Shown here: positions 1-9,486 of the stretch, one piece after another
How the letters are laid out: every line of letters starts with the position of its first letter
How positions within the stretch are numbered: the first letter of the stretch is position 1
Assembly: GCF_024170005.1 (NCBI RefSeq)
Contig: NZ_JALJXJ010000010.1
Coordinates: forward strand, 248,001-312,000
Direction: 5' to 3'
Length of the DNA: 64,000 nucleotides
Source: Azospirillum lipoferum
Lineage (GTDB): Bacteria > Pseudomonadota > Alphaproteobacteria > Azospirillales > Azospirillaceae
Program-made: the position numbers and the translations under genes
Notes under the pieces: generated by a model
Told to the model about the DNA's origin: nothing
Databases searched by the model: none
Seen by the model: the letters and a program-made list of their open reading frames with translations, nothing else

Positions 1-960
1 GGGTTCACCTGGGAGCGTATCCAGGAACTGAACCCCGCGATGATCGTCGCGTCGGTGAAGGGCTTCGGGCCAGGGCCGTTCGAGAACTGCAAGGTGTACG
101 AGAATGTCGCCCAATGCGCGGGCGGTGCGGCCTCGACCACCGGTTTCGACGACGGCCCGCCCATGGTCACCGGCGCCCAGATCGGCGACAGCGGCACCGG
201 CCTGCATCTGGCGCTCGGCATCGTCACGGCCCTCTACCAGCGCAAGGAGACCGGCCGTGGCCAGAAGGTGCTGGCCGCCATGCAGGACGCCGTGCTGAAC
301 CTGTGCCGCGTCAAGCTGCGCGACCAGCAGCGTCTGGCCAACGGTCCGATGAAGGAATACCCGCAATACCCGAACGGCGAGTTCGGCGACACGGTGCCGC
401 GCGCCGGCAACGCCTCGGGCGGCGGCCAGCCGGGCTGGATCCTGAAGTGCAAGGGCTGGGAGACCGATCCCAACGCCTACATCTACTTCATCGCCCAGGC
501 CCCAGTGTGGAAGTCGATCTGCAAGGTCATCGGCAAGGAGGAGTGGATCACCGATCCCGACTACGCCACCCCGGTGGCCCGCCTGCCGCGCCTGATGCAG
601 ATCTTCGGCACCGTCGAGGAGTGGACCAAGACCCTGACCAAGTTCGAGGTTATGGACATCCTCAACAAGTACGACATTCCCTGCGGCCCGATCCTGTCGA
701 TGAAGGAGATCGCCGAGGACAAGTCGCTCTACGAGACCGGCACGCTGGTCGAGGTGGAGCATCCGACCCGCGGCAGCTACCTGACGGTCGGCAATCCGAT
801 CAAGCTGTCCGACAGCCCGACGGAGGTCACCCGCTCCCCCCTGCTGGGCGAGCATACTGATGAAATTCTGCGCGACGTGCTGGGTTTCAGCGAGCGTGAG
901 ATCGTCGACATCCGCGACAGCGGCGCCATCGGCGTCGTCGAGAGGCTGGCGGCGGAGTAA
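1..960 (+). CDS. frc: Formyl-CoA:oxalate CoA-transferase (5' end outside window)
   Basis: Class III CoA-transferase that moves CoA from formyl-CoA (or succinyl-CoA) to oxalate, making oxalyl-CoA for decarboxylation by Oxc. The frame is open from base 1 (GFTWERIQELNP), so about 105 N-terminal residues lie upstream; 319 are visible. The family active-site aspartate is present in IGDSGTG (codon at 187-189), as is the glycine-rich loop GNASGGGQPGW and the Frc signature ILKCKGWETDPNAYIYF, which separates Frc from CaiB and BaiF relatives. A hairpin at 970-1018 follows the stop, then sucCD. An oxc gene is expected just upstream but cannot be seen. Confident family call. Confidence 0.95.
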   Translation, partial: GFTWERIQELNPAMIVASVKGFGPGPFENCKVYENVAQCAGGAASTTGFDDGPPMVTGAQIGDSGTGLHLALGIVTALYQRKETGRGQKVLAAMQDAVLNLCRVKLRDQQRLANGPMKEYPQYPNGEFGDTVPRAGNASGGGQPGWILKCKGWETDPNAYIYFIAQAPVWKSICKVIGKEEWITDPDYATPVARLPRLMQIFGTVEEWTKTLTKFEVMDILNKYDIPCGPILSMKEIAEDKSLYETGTLVEVEHPTRGSYLTVGNPIKLSDSPTEVTRSPLLGEHTDEILRDVLGFSEREIVDIRDSGAIGVVERLAAE

Positions 961-969
961 CAGTTTCCG

Positions 970-1018
970 CCTTCTCCCCAACCCTGCCCGCTTCGGCGGG
1001 AGAGAGTTGGGGAGAAGG
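970..1018. repeat. REP-like hairpin, possible frc terminator
   Basis: Imperfect inverted repeat: CCTTCTCCCCAAC on the left pairs with GTTGGGGAGAAGG on the right, with an inner GCCCG/CGGGA stem around CTTCGG. No T-run follows. It resembles the C/T-rich elements at 19244, 38900, 39002, 41731 and 58235, so it may be a member of a dispersed intergenic family that also ends or stabilises frc mRNA. Confidence 0.5.
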
Positions 1019-1210
1019 GCCGGCCCCCGATATTTGAAAAGTCTGCCGATTTTTATAAAACCCCGCTTCCCCTCTTCCCGACCGTCCCCTTCCCGGTCGC
1101 TCAAGAGCCGAAGCCCGGACTTTTGAAAATCCGCCGCCCGTCAGCCGAAGAATTTCCGGCTTCCCGCGGTCTCCAAAAGACAATTCCCGACTGGGACAGA
1201 GACGAAAACC

Positions 1211-2410
<1,200 letters not shown>

Positions 2411-2411
2411 A

Positions 2412-3302
2412 ATGGCTGTTCTCGTCGACAAGAACACGAAGGTGATCTGCCAGGGCTTCACCGGAGCCCAGGGCACCTTCCACTCCGAACAGGCCATCGC
2501 CTACGGCACCAAGATGGTCGGCGGCGTGACCCCGGGTAAGGGCGGCGCCAAGCATCTCGACCTGCCGATCTTCGACACCGTGTCGGAAGCGGTCGAGAAG
2601 ACCGGCGCCAACGCCTCCGTGATCTACGTGCCGCCGCCGTTTGCGGCCGACGCGATCCTGGAAGCGATCGACGCCGAGATCCCGCTGGTGGTCTGCATCA
2701 CCGAGGGCATCCCGGTGCTGGACATGGTCCGCGTCAAGCGCGCCCTCGACGGTTCCCGGAAAAATGGAATTGGGACCCGCCTGATCGGCCCGAACTGCCC
2801 CGGCATCATCACGCCGGACGAGTGCAAGATCGGCATCATGCCGGGCCACATCCACAAGCGTGGCAAGATCGGCATCGTCTCGCGCTCGGGCACGCTGACC
2901 TATGAGGCGGTGGCGCAGACCACGGCGGCCGGCCTGGGCCAGACCACCTGCATCGGCATCGGCGGCGACCCGGTCAACGGCACCAACTTCGTCGACAGCC
3001 TGGAGCTGTTCGTGAAGGACCCGGAGACCGAGGGCATCATCATGATCGGCGAGATCGGCGGCGACGCCGAAGTCCGCGGCGCCGAGTTCCTCAAGGCGTC
3101 GGGCACGAAGAAGCCGGTCGTCGGCTTCATCGCCGGCCGCACGGCGCCTCCGGGCCGCCGCATGGGCCATGCCGGTGCGGTGATCTCCGGCGGCAACGAC
3201 ACCGCCGACTTCAAGATCGACTTCATGAAGTCGGTCGGCATCGCCGTCGCCGACAGCCCCGCCAGCCTGGGCTTCACCATGCAGGCGATTTTCAAAGGTT
3301 GA
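2412..3302 (+). CDS. sucD: Succinyl-CoA ligase alpha subunit
   Basis: CoA-binding subunit that carries the phosphohistidine. The 296 residues are close to the usual 290. Seen: Rossmann-type N-terminus with KVICQGFTGAQGTFHSEQAI, the LIGPNCPGIITP motif, and the active-site histidine in GHAGAVISGGNDTA near residue 247. A small insertion, SRKNGIGT, precedes RLIGPNCPG where most SucD proteins have a shorter loop. It follows sucC by one base, so the two are cotranscribed. The stop is followed by an 11-bp hairpin (3310-3341) and then the IclR gene. Confidence 0.94.
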   Translation: MAVLVDKNTKVICQGFTGAQGTFHSEQAIAYGTKMVGGVTPGKGGAKHLDLPIFDTVSEAVEKTGANASVIYVPPPFAADAILEAIDAEIPLVVCITEGIPVLDMVRVKRALDGSRKNGIGTRLIGPNCPGIITPDECKIGIMPGHIHKRGKIGIVSRSGTLTYEAVAQTTAAGLGQTTCIGIGGDPVNGTNFVDSLELFVKDPETEGIIMIGEIGGDAEVRGAEFLKASGTKKPVVGFIAGRTAPPGRRMGHAGAVISGGNDTADFKIDFMKSVGIAVADSPASLGFTMQAIFKG

Positions 3303-3309
3303 CGTTTCC

Positions 3310-3341
3310 CCGCGGGACCGCCGTCCGCGACGGTCCCGCGG
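3310..3341 (+). terminator. 11-bp hairpin between sucD and the IclR gene
   Basis: CCGCGGGACCG (3310-3320) pairs perfectly with CGGTCCCGCGG (3331-3341) around a 10-nt loop. No T-run follows, so it is more likely an mRNA-stabilising or partial-termination element than a strong intrinsic terminator. Confidence 0.45.
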
Positions 3342-3424
3342 TTCCAGCGAAGCTTCTGTCACTCACGCCATCAGCCGCAACAGACAGGCGCAACCAACGC
3401 GCCGGACCCCGAGGGAGATGGGAC

Positions 3425-4342
3425 ATGAAAGCGCAAGCCCAAAACAGCATTCTGGCCCGCCGCATCATCCATGACGACCCCAGTGAGGGCGCCGCGGCTA
3501 TCATCAAGACCGCGATCATCGAGACGCCGCGGGTCAAGAACGACAACGGCAAGGACGCCAAGGCCGAGCGCGGGCAGGTGGTGCAGTCGCTGTGCCGCGC
3601 GCTGAATATCCTGACCATCCTCGGCTCCAACGACGGTCCGATGACCCTGACCGAACTGTCGGAGGCTGCGAACCTGTCGCCCTCCACTACCCACCGCCTG
3701 CTGACGACCCTGCAGTACGAGCGCTATGTCCGTTTCGACCAGAGCGCGCGCGGCTGGGTGGTCGGCGTCCAAGCCTACATGACCGGCGCCAATTTCCTGA
3801 AGACCCGCAATCTGGTCGATGTTGCCCGTCCCCGCATGCGCCGCCTGATGGAGGAGAGCAGCGAGATCGTGAACCTTGCGGTCGAGGAGAATGGCGAGGC
3901 GCTTTACTTGGCCCGCGTCGGCGGTCCTCGCGCCGCCCAGGTCGCGGTTCCGCAGACCGACCGCACGCTGCTGCACTGTTCCGCCGTCGGCAAGGCGCTG
4001 CTGGCCGGCATGCCGGAGACCAAGGTGCAGACCATCGTGACCCAGCGCGGCATGCGCCAGTTCACCCGCAGCACCCTGTCGTCGCTGCCGGCGCTGTACC
4101 GTGACCTGACGCTGGTCCGCACCCGCGGCTATGCCCTGGACCAGGAGGAGCGGGTGTCCGGCCTGCGCTGTGTCGCCGCTCCGATCTTCGACGAGAATTC
4201 CCGTGTGATGGGTGCCCTGTCGCTGTCCGGCTCCAGCCGGCGCATCGAGGACGCGCGGTTGCGTGCCCTGGGCGAAATGGTCAAGCGCGCTGCTGCCGCG
4301 GTGACGCAGGAACTGGGCGGCCGCGTGCCGGTTCCCAACTGA
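3425..4342 (+). CDS. IclR-family transcriptional regulator
   Basis: 305-residue regulator. The winged helix-turn-helix spans about residues 50-115 (QSLCRALNILTILG, LTELSEAANLSPSTTHRLL) and the IclR effector domain follows, ending in CVAAPIFDENSRVMGALSLSG. The start at 3425 has a good GAGGGAGA site 6 bp upstream. The roughly 48-residue charged N-terminal extension before the helix-turn-helix is longer than usual. Placement after frc-sucCD makes it a candidate regulator of that operon; the ligand is unknown. A strong terminator follows at 4423, and TTCC/GGAA palindromes lie at 4471-4508. Confidence 0.9.
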   Translation: MKAQAQNSILARRIIHDDPSEGAAAIIKTAIIETPRVKNDNGKDAKAERGQVVQSLCRALNILTILGSNDGPMTLTELSEAANLSPSTTHRLLTTLQYERYVRFDQSARGWVVGVQAYMTGANFLKTRNLVDVARPRMRRLMEESSEIVNLAVEENGEALYLARVGGPRAAQVAVPQTDRTLLHCSAVGKALLAGMPETKVQTIVTQRGMRQFTRSTLSSLPALYRDLTLVRTRGYALDQEERVSGLRCVAAPIFDENSRVMGALSLSGSSRRIEDARLRALGEMVKRAAAAVTQELGGRVPVPN

Positions 4343-4422
4343 CCCGTCCATCACACGGACAAGCAGACGCCAAGAGCTGACGGCAGGTGGTGCACGTTGG
4401 CATTCCTCCCTGGCGCACTCAG

Positions 4423-4454
4423 GGCCGCGTTCCTCACGGAGCGCGGCCTTTTTT
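4423..4454 (+). terminator. Intrinsic terminator of the IclR gene
   Basis: GGCCGCG (4423-4429) pairs with CGCGGCC (4442-4448) across a 12-nt loop and is followed directly by six Ts. Confidence 0.8.
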
Positions 4455-4470
4455 CTTGAGAAATCGGCCG

Positions 4471-4508
4471 TTTCCACGGAATGGAAAACCGGCGTTTTCC
4501 TCGGGAAA
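4471..4508. promoter_or_regulatory. Two TTCC/GGAA palindromes, candidate IclR operator
   Basis: TTTCCA-CGGAA-TGGAAA (4471-4487) is a perfect 6-bp-arm inverted repeat with a 5-bp spacer. TTTCC-TCG-GGAAA (4496-4508) follows 23 bp downstream, centre to centre. The first shares the TTCCR-N5-YGGAA pattern with sites at 26045 (before the OFA transporter) and 53601 (beside the second IclR gene). Operator function is inferred from position and symmetry only; the CueR site at 35970 has the same half-site, so the pattern alone is not diagnostic. Confidence 0.4.
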
Positions 4509-4605
4509 TCCGCTATCGGCCGTGCGATTGTCTGTCTCGGGAAAGGCGTTCCTTTCTCATCGGGCGGATGTGTTGTTTTGCATGTTCGCGCTTCTCTCGG
4601 AGACT

Positions 4606-4636
4606 GGCCGTGCTGTGTGCAGCACGGCCATTTTTT
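4606..4636 (+). terminator. Orphan intrinsic terminator
   Basis: Ten-base-pair stem GGCCGTGCTG (4606-4615) with CAGCACGGCC (4620-4629), loop TGTG, then A and six Ts. It lies 150 bp after the IclR terminator with no protein gene between, and 112 bp before the oxidoreductase start. It must end either a short RNA from about 4460-4636 or an attenuated leader of the downstream gene. Confidence 0.8.
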
Positions 4637-4747
4637 CTGATTTTTCCGCAGGACGAAATCGGATCCATCGCCGCGTGGACTGGCCGTCCGCTGCGACGAC
4701 ACAGTGCCCCTGACCTTTCACCAGAACAGGGTAGGGGAGTGTTCCGA

Positions 4748-5746
4748 ATGGCAGAATCCAGAACCATGACGGCGATCGAGGTGAGCCAGCCCGGCAAGCC
4801 GGAGGTGCTGGTCCCGGCGAACCGTCCGGTTCCCGATCCAGCACCGGGCGAGATCCGCATCGCCGTCCAGGCTGCCGGCGTCAACCGGCCCGACGTGCTC
4901 CAGCGGCTCGGCAAGTACAACCCGCCGCCGGGCATCACCGACATCCCCGGCCTGGAGGTCGCCGGCACCGTCGACGCGCTGGGCGAAGGGGTGGAGGGCT
5001 GGCGGGTCGGCGACCCCGTCTGCGCCCTGCTGGCCGGCGGCGGCTATGCCGAGTTCTGCGTGGTGCCGGCGGCGCAATGCCTGCCGATTCCCGCCGGCCT
5101 GTCGATGGCCGAGGCGGCGGCCCTGCCGGAAACCTTCTTCACCGTCTGGTCGAACGTGTTCGAGCGCGGCGCGCTCCAGCCCGGCGAGGCACTGCTGGTC
5201 CATGGCGGCACGTCCGGCATCGGCACCACGGCGATCCAATTGGGGGCCGCGTTCGGCGCCCGCGTCTTCGCCACCGCCCGCGGGGCGGAGAAATGCGCTG
5301 CCTGCGTCCGGCTGGGTGCCGAGCGTGCCATCGACTATGCCGAGGAGGATTTCGTCGCGGTGGTCAAGGAGGCAACCGGCGGCACGGGTGTGAATGTGGT
5401 GCTGGACATCGTCGGCGGCGATTACGTCGCCCGCAGCATCGACGCGCTGGCGGTCGAGGGCCGCTATGTCTGCATCGGCTTCGTCCGCGGCGCGACGGCC
5501 AACGTGAACTTCTTCCCGGTGATGACCAAGCGGCTGGTGCTGACCGGCTCGACCCTGCGGGCGCGTCCGGTCGCCTACAAGCAGGCGGTGGCCGAGCAGT
5601 TGAAGGCGCGCGTCTGGCCGCTGGTGGCCGCCGGTACGGTCAAGCCGGTCGTCCACGAGGTCTTTCCGTTCGCCAACGCCGCCGACGCTCACCGGCTGAT
5701 GGAGAGCAACCAGCATGTCGGCAAGCTGGTGCTGACGGTGGGATGA
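4748..5746 (+). CDS. NAD(P)H quinone oxidoreductase / zinc-free MDR alcohol dehydrogenase
   Basis: Medium-chain dehydrogenase/reductase of the quinone oxidoreductase (PIG3-like) group, 332 residues. It probably reduces quinones or enals with NADPH in the cytoplasm. Seen: N-terminal GroES-like fold with AAGVNRPDVLQRLGKYNPPPG, nucleotide-binding LVHGGTSGIGTTAIQL near residue 150, and C-terminal HRLMESNQHVGKLVL. No zinc-ligand cysteine cluster is seen. The ATG at 4748 has AGGGGAG about 9 bp upstream; a second ATG six codons on lacks a site. The orphan terminator at 4606 lies in its leader. It converges with the gene at 5762. Confidence 0.88.
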   Translation: MAESRTMTAIEVSQPGKPEVLVPANRPVPDPAPGEIRIAVQAAGVNRPDVLQRLGKYNPPPGITDIPGLEVAGTVDALGEGVEGWRVGDPVCALLAGGGYAEFCVVPAAQCLPIPAGLSMAEAAALPETFFTVWSNVFERGALQPGEALLVHGGTSGIGTTAIQLGAAFGARVFATARGAEKCAACVRLGAERAIDYAEEDFVAVVKEATGGTGVNVVLDIVGGDYVARSIDALAVEGRYVCIGFVRGATANVNFFPVMTKRLVLTGSTLRARPVAYKQAVAEQLKARVWPLVAAGTVKPVVHEVFPFANAADAHRLMESNQHVGKLVLTVG

Positions 5747-5761
5747 GCGGAAGCTCTCCCC

Positions 5762-7225
5762 TCAGTCCAGCATCGGCAACCCGGTCTCGATGCGGACCAG
5801 CGCGGCCAGCAGCGGGGCGCCGATGTCGCGGCGGACGAAGTTGCTGGCCTTCTCCGCCGCGTTGATCGCCAGCTGGAAGGTGCGGCGCCAGCGGTCATCG
5901 TTGTAGAAGACCTTCTCCGCCTTGGCCCGCTGTGCCAGCAGGCCGGGCCGGCGGCCGGCGGCTTCGTCCGTCAGCTTGTTCAGGCGGTTCATCAGGTCGT
6001 TGGCGACGGCCGGTTCGCCGCGCTTCATCGCCGCCTCGATCAGCTCGGCATAGGCTTCGCCGCGGGTATCGATGTCCGCCACCTGATCGGCGTAGGCGAC
6101 GGCCATGCCCGCCTCGCCGCGCTTGGCCAGCCGCCCCAGCACCGCCGGGATCGTCCACGGGTTCTCGTCCTGCACCGTGCTGAGCAGTCCCAGCGCCAGC
6201 TTCGGCTCGCCGATGTCGGCCGCCGCCACCGCCAGTTCCGGCGGGCAGCAGTCGCCGCGGGTTTCCTTGAACTTGGAGAACTGCGTCTCGACCGTGTTCA
6301 GGAACAGGGTGCGGGCCTGTGCCTCCTTGCCGGCGCGCAGCAGCGTCTGGGCGACCAGCCCCAGCTCCCAGGCGCAATTGTGGCTGGAGGCGTAGCTCTT
6401 GGCCTCGTCGGCCAGCGCGTTGGTCAGGCCGCTGTCGCCGCGCCACGCCGCCGCCTTGGCGATGTCGGCGAGGTTGTAGATGCGGGTCGAGCAGTCGTTG
6501 ATCTGCCGGGTGATGTCCAGCGCCAGCGGCGTCTGCCCCATCAGCGACAGGGCGCGGGCGACGAACAGATCCTGGCCGGAGCTGTCGGCGACGCCACCGC
6601 GGCGCACCGCGCTGACGAAGGGCGCCATGATCTCCTTGGCGCGGCCGGTGTCGCCCAGCTGCTGGTAGGCGACGGCCAGCGACAGCCAGTCCCAGCGCGC
6701 TGCATTGATCGGCGTTTCCACCGGCGGCAGCATCTCGCCGATGCGGTGGAGGAAGCACAGGCTGTTCAGGGCGTCGTTGCAGACCAGCGCCCGGATGCGC
6801 GAGCGGAATTCGTAGAAATCGAAGTCGCCGACGAACTGGTTGGTGACGAGCTGCACCGCCAGCGGGCTGTCGGGATATTTCGTCACGATGTCGTTGAACA
6901 GCTTATCCGCCTCCTTCAGGAGACGGCCTTCCTCGGCGACGTCATAGGTGTTGTCGGCCTGCCGGATCAGCTGCAAGGCCTGGACGAACAGGCGGTTGGC
7001 CGGGCCGGGGGTGCCGGCGGCCGGGTTGTCCGCCCCGCCGCCGTCCTGATCCTGCGCCGCGACATCCTGCGCCACAGCCTGCACCGCCCTATCCTGAACC
7101 GTCATTTCCACTGCCGCGTCCTGCGCCAGAACGGGACCGGCCGCGAACGCCGCCGGCAGGCTCAAGGCTGCGGTGACGGCGGCGGTGCGGAAAACGGCGA
7201 GGACGCGGGATAGGGCGGAGGCCAT
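5762..7225 (-). CDS. Secreted TPR-like repeat protein, function unknown
   Basis: 487-residue protein with a signal peptide (about residues 1-35, ending near PVLAQDA), an Asp/Gln/Ala-rich linker and then an all-helical body that reads like degenerate tetratricopeptide repeats (DWLSLAVAYQQLGDTGRAKEIM, AVLGRLAKRGEAGMAVAYA). Several cysteines (VCNDALNSLC, GDCCPPE) could form disulphides in the periplasm. It begins 12 bp after the BON lipoprotein gene, so the two are probably one envelope operon. No enzymatic motif is seen and no family name is claimed. Confidence 0.75.
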   Translation of the reverse strand: MASALSRVLAVFRTAAVTAALSLPAAFAAGPVLAQDAAVEMTVQDRAVQAVAQDVAAQDQDGGGADNPAAGTPGPANRLFVQALQLIRQADNTYDVAEEGRLLKEADKLFNDIVTKYPDSPLAVQLVTNQFVGDFDFYEFRSRIRALVCNDALNSLCFLHRIGEMLPPVETPINAARWDWLSLAVAYQQLGDTGRAKEIMAPFVSAVRRGGVADSSGQDLFVARALSLMGQTPLALDITRQINDCSTRIYNLADIAKAAAWRGDSGLTNALADEAKSYASSHNCAWELGLVAQTLLRAGKEAQARTLFLNTVETQFSKFKETRGDCCPPELAVAAADIGEPKLALGLLSTVQDENPWTIPAVLGRLAKRGEAGMAVAYADQVADIDTRGEAYAELIEAAMKRGEPAVANDLMNRLNKLTDEAAGRRPGLLAQRAKAEKVFYNDDRWRRTFQLAINAAEKASNFVRRDIGAPLLAALVRIETGLPMLD

Positions 7226-7237
7226 GGCGGTCGGGGT

Positions 7238-7843
7238 TCAACCCTGGAGGTTTGGGTTCGGGAGCAGACGGACGTAGCTGACGACGCGCTGGACGTTGGG
7301 CACCGAACGGGCGTGCTGGAGTGCACGGTCCAGCTCTTCCTGTGAACTGGCGACACCCATCAGATAGACAACGCCGTCGACGGTATCGATGCTGTAGTTC
7401 TGGCTATGAATATCCGCATCGAACGTGATCCGGCTGCGAATCTGGGTCGAGATCCAGGTGTCGCGCGCGGTGTCGATGATGCTCGACCCGTTGTCGATCT
7501 GGATTTCGTTGATGACTTCCTTCACGCCCTGCGCCTGCCAGACGAGGCGCACCGCGTCGAGCCGCATCTGCGCGTCGGCGGCGCGGCCGGTCAGCAGCAC
7601 GCGGCCCTGGTCGACGGTCAGCCCGATGCGGTTGGTCATGTCCACCGAATGCTGCAGCCACAGCGAATTGATGCGGGCGCGGATTTCGGTGTCGCTGACG
7701 AAGCCGCCGAAGCCGCGCTCCTGCGTCGCCACCACGGCGGTCCCGCCCGCGGCGCCCAGCACCAGCGGCCCGCAGCCGGCCAGCGAAACACCGGCGGTGC
7801 AGGCGAGTGCGAACAATGTCCAAAGGCGGCTCAAACCCGTCAC
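7238..7843 (-). CDS. BON-domain lipoprotein
   Basis: 201-residue lipoprotein. The signal peptide ends in lipobox SLAGC near residue 23, followed by two BON domains (about 50-115 and 120-195; DTEIRARINSLWL, LTGRAADAQMRLDAVRLVWQ, DGVVYLMGVASSQEELDRAL). Proteins of the YraP/OsmY type support outer-membrane integrity. The GTG start at 7843 is preferred because GGGAGG lies 7 bp upstream and it puts the lipobox at the proper distance; the frame stays open further upstream without a signal peptide. It leads an operon with the TPR-like gene. Confidence 0.87.
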   Translation of the reverse strand: MTGLSRLWTLFALACTAGVSLAGCGPLVLGAAGGTAVVATQERGFGGFVSDTEIRARINSLWLQHSVDMTNRIGLTVDQGRVLLTGRAADAQMRLDAVRLVWQAQGVKEVINEIQIDNGSSIIDTARDTWISTQIRSRITFDADIHSQNYSIDTVDGVVYLMGVASSQEELDRALQHARSVPNVQRVVSYVRLLPNPNLQG

Positions 7844-8051
7844 AGCGTGCCTCCCTTCGCCCGCGTGGCGCGCACCGGGCGGATGCGGCGCGCGGCCGGA
7901 AAAAGTCACGGCGGAACGGTCTTTGCAATGGGGAAATTCGAGGCTTTCACCAGTCATCGTCACTTTGTCCCGAGGTGATGCACGGATGTTGCAGTCGCTG
8001 CGACTGCGAAGGAAGCGTCGTCACGACGCTTTCCACAGTCTCGGGGCGAAA

Positions 8052-8894
8052 TCAGGCGAAAGCTGGGCTGGACAGCACGCCGGCGATTTCACGCGCCAGG
8101 ACGCGGGAAACCACCCGCCGGGCGGTCGCGTCGCGCAGGATTTCCTCGTCCCTGGGGTTGGACAGGAAGCCGGTCTCGACCAGTACCGACGGCACGTCCG
8201 GCGCCTTCAGCACCGCAAAATTGGCCGCTCGCATCGGGTTTTCCAACAGGTGCAGTTCCTTTCCCGCCCCCTCCACCAAGATCTGGCGGGCCGCCAGCGA
8301 GGCATGGCGGGTGTGGCGCGCCGTCAGGTCCATCAGGATGTCCTTGACGATCCGGCCGCCGCCGACCGACCCCGGCTTGCCGAAGCGGTCGGCCTGATTC
8401 TCCTGTTGGGCGAGGCGGGAGGCGAAGGAATCCGATGCCTTTTCCGACAGGATGTAGGCCGACAGGCCGCGGGCCTCGGCGTTGGGGGCGCTGTCGGCGT
8501 GGATCGACACGAACAGGTCGGCCCCGGCCTCGCGCGTCAGTGCCACCCGGTCGTCCAGCGCCAGGAAACGGTCGTCGCGGCGCGTCAGCTTCACGGCCAC
8601 GCCGTGCCGCTCCGCCAGGATGCGTGCGACGTCGCGGGCGATGTCGAGCGTCACCTCCTTCTCGAAGGTGCCGCGGGTACCGATGGCGCCGGGATCGTTG
8701 CCGCCATGGCCGGGATCGAGCATCACCAGCCGCGGCCGTGACGAAGTGCCGCTGGCCGGCTTGCGGTCCGGCCGCCGGTCCGCCGCCAGGGCGCCGGTCA
8801 CCCCCAGCGGCTGCGCCAGCGCCAGCCCCGCCGTGCCGAAGGCGGTTAACCAAAGCTTGCTAAGCCCCAGCCCAAGCAGCTGTCGTCGATCCAT
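8052..8894 (-). CDS. amiC: N-acetylmuramoyl-L-alanine amidase (AmiC type)
   Basis: Zinc amidase (Amidase_3) that splits peptide stems from peptidoglycan during cell division, 280 residues. Seen: zinc ligands in LDPGHGGNDPGAIG, the Glu in FEKEVTLDIA, the His in VSIHADSAPN, and the catalytic Glu in VETGFLSNPRDEE. The N-terminus MDRRQLLGLGLSKLWL is a plausible twin-arginine export signal, as for E. coli AmiC, but no AMIN cell-wall-targeting domain is present. The ATG at 8894 is used; a TTG two codons upstream is possible. About 208 bp separate it from the BON gene. Confidence 0.9.
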   Translation of the reverse strand: MDRRQLLGLGLSKLWLTAFGTAGLALAQPLGVTGALAADRRPDRKPASGTSSRPRLVMLDPGHGGNDPGAIGTRGTFEKEVTLDIARDVARILAERHGVAVKLTRRDDRFLALDDRVALTREAGADLFVSIHADSAPNAEARGLSAYILSEKASDSFASRLAQQENQADRFGKPGSVGGGRIVKDILMDLTARHTRHASLAARQILVEGAGKELHLLENPMRAANFAVLKAPDVPSVLVETGFLSNPRDEEILRDATARRVVSRVLAREIAGVLSSPAFA

Positions 8895-9116
8895 GGCCAA
8901 AAATACCGTACTGCAAAGGAGGAAGTGCCGCGGCGTCAGGCCACGCCCTTTGTTGATCTAGCCTGATTCATTAACCAATGCGGCGGCGCAAAAGTATTGT
9001 CAAGGCCGGGCAGATTACCGTTTCTGAATATTTGTGGCCGGCCGGTTACCGGGGCAGACTTGACACGATTAGGATTCGACAGAGGTCATTGGTTGCTTGA
9101 TGGCGGCTTGGAAAAG

Positions 9117-9132
9117 CGCTAAAATTTTAGCG
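9117..9132. promoter_or_regulatory. Perfect 16-bp palindrome before a small gene
   Basis: CGCTAAAATTTTAGCG is fully symmetric with no spacer and lies 20 bp before the start codon and 8 bp before the ribosome site of the small gene at 9152. Operator use is inferred. The rest of 8895-9151 shows no clear promoter; TTGACA at 9060-9065 lacks a good -10. Confidence 0.4.
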
Positions 9133-9151
9133 ATCAGCTCGGGAGGTGTCG

Positions 9152-9319
9152 ATGTTGAGGAAAGCCTTGTTCAACATCATCCGGCAAGAGCAGCGCGAGA
9201 TCGAGGACAAGCTCGAACGCGAGGAACAACAGCAGAGTCCCGACGTCCGCCGGATCGTCGGCCTGCGACAGGAGGCCACCAGCCTGCGTCGGGAGTTGGA
9301 ACATTTCCACGACGTTTGA
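9152..9319 (+). CDS. Small coiled-coil protein (55 aa)
   Basis: Begins MLRKALFNIIRQEQREIEDK and continues as a highly charged, heptad-like helix rich in Glu, Arg and Gln, ending RRELEHFHDV. GGGAGG lies 5-6 bp before the ATG, which supports real translation. The layout (long helix, PDVRRIVGLRQE turn, second helix) recalls DUF465/YdcH-type helical hairpins, but similarity is too weak to name it. It is followed by a hairpin-plus-T terminator at 9422. Confidence 0.6.
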   Translation: MLRKALFNIIRQEQREIEDKLEREEQQQSPDVRRIVGLRQEATSLRRELEHFHDV

Positions 9320-9421
9320 CCCCGGCCATCGGCTTTGGCCTGCCGGTATTTTTTTGGGCCGGCGTCTTTCGGGTCGGTCGCCACTGAATTGACACTGAAT
9401 TCCGTGACCGATCGGTCGCGC

Positions 9422-9457
9422 CCCCTTCTCCGCAGGATCGCGGGGAAGGGGATTTTT
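9422..9457 (+). terminator. Intrinsic terminator
   Basis: CCCCTTCTCCGC (9422-9433) pairs with GCGGGGAAGGGG (9440-9451) with one G-T pair and a 6-nt loop, followed by A and five Ts. It would end transcription of the small gene at 9152. Confidence 0.65.
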
Positions 9458-9486
9458 GTTTCCGGGGAGGGCGGCACCCCGGAGCT

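Noticed and set aside
1031..1056. Promoter TTGAAA...TATAAA before sucC
   Set aside because: Hexamers look good but the spacer is only 14 bp; too short for sigma-70.
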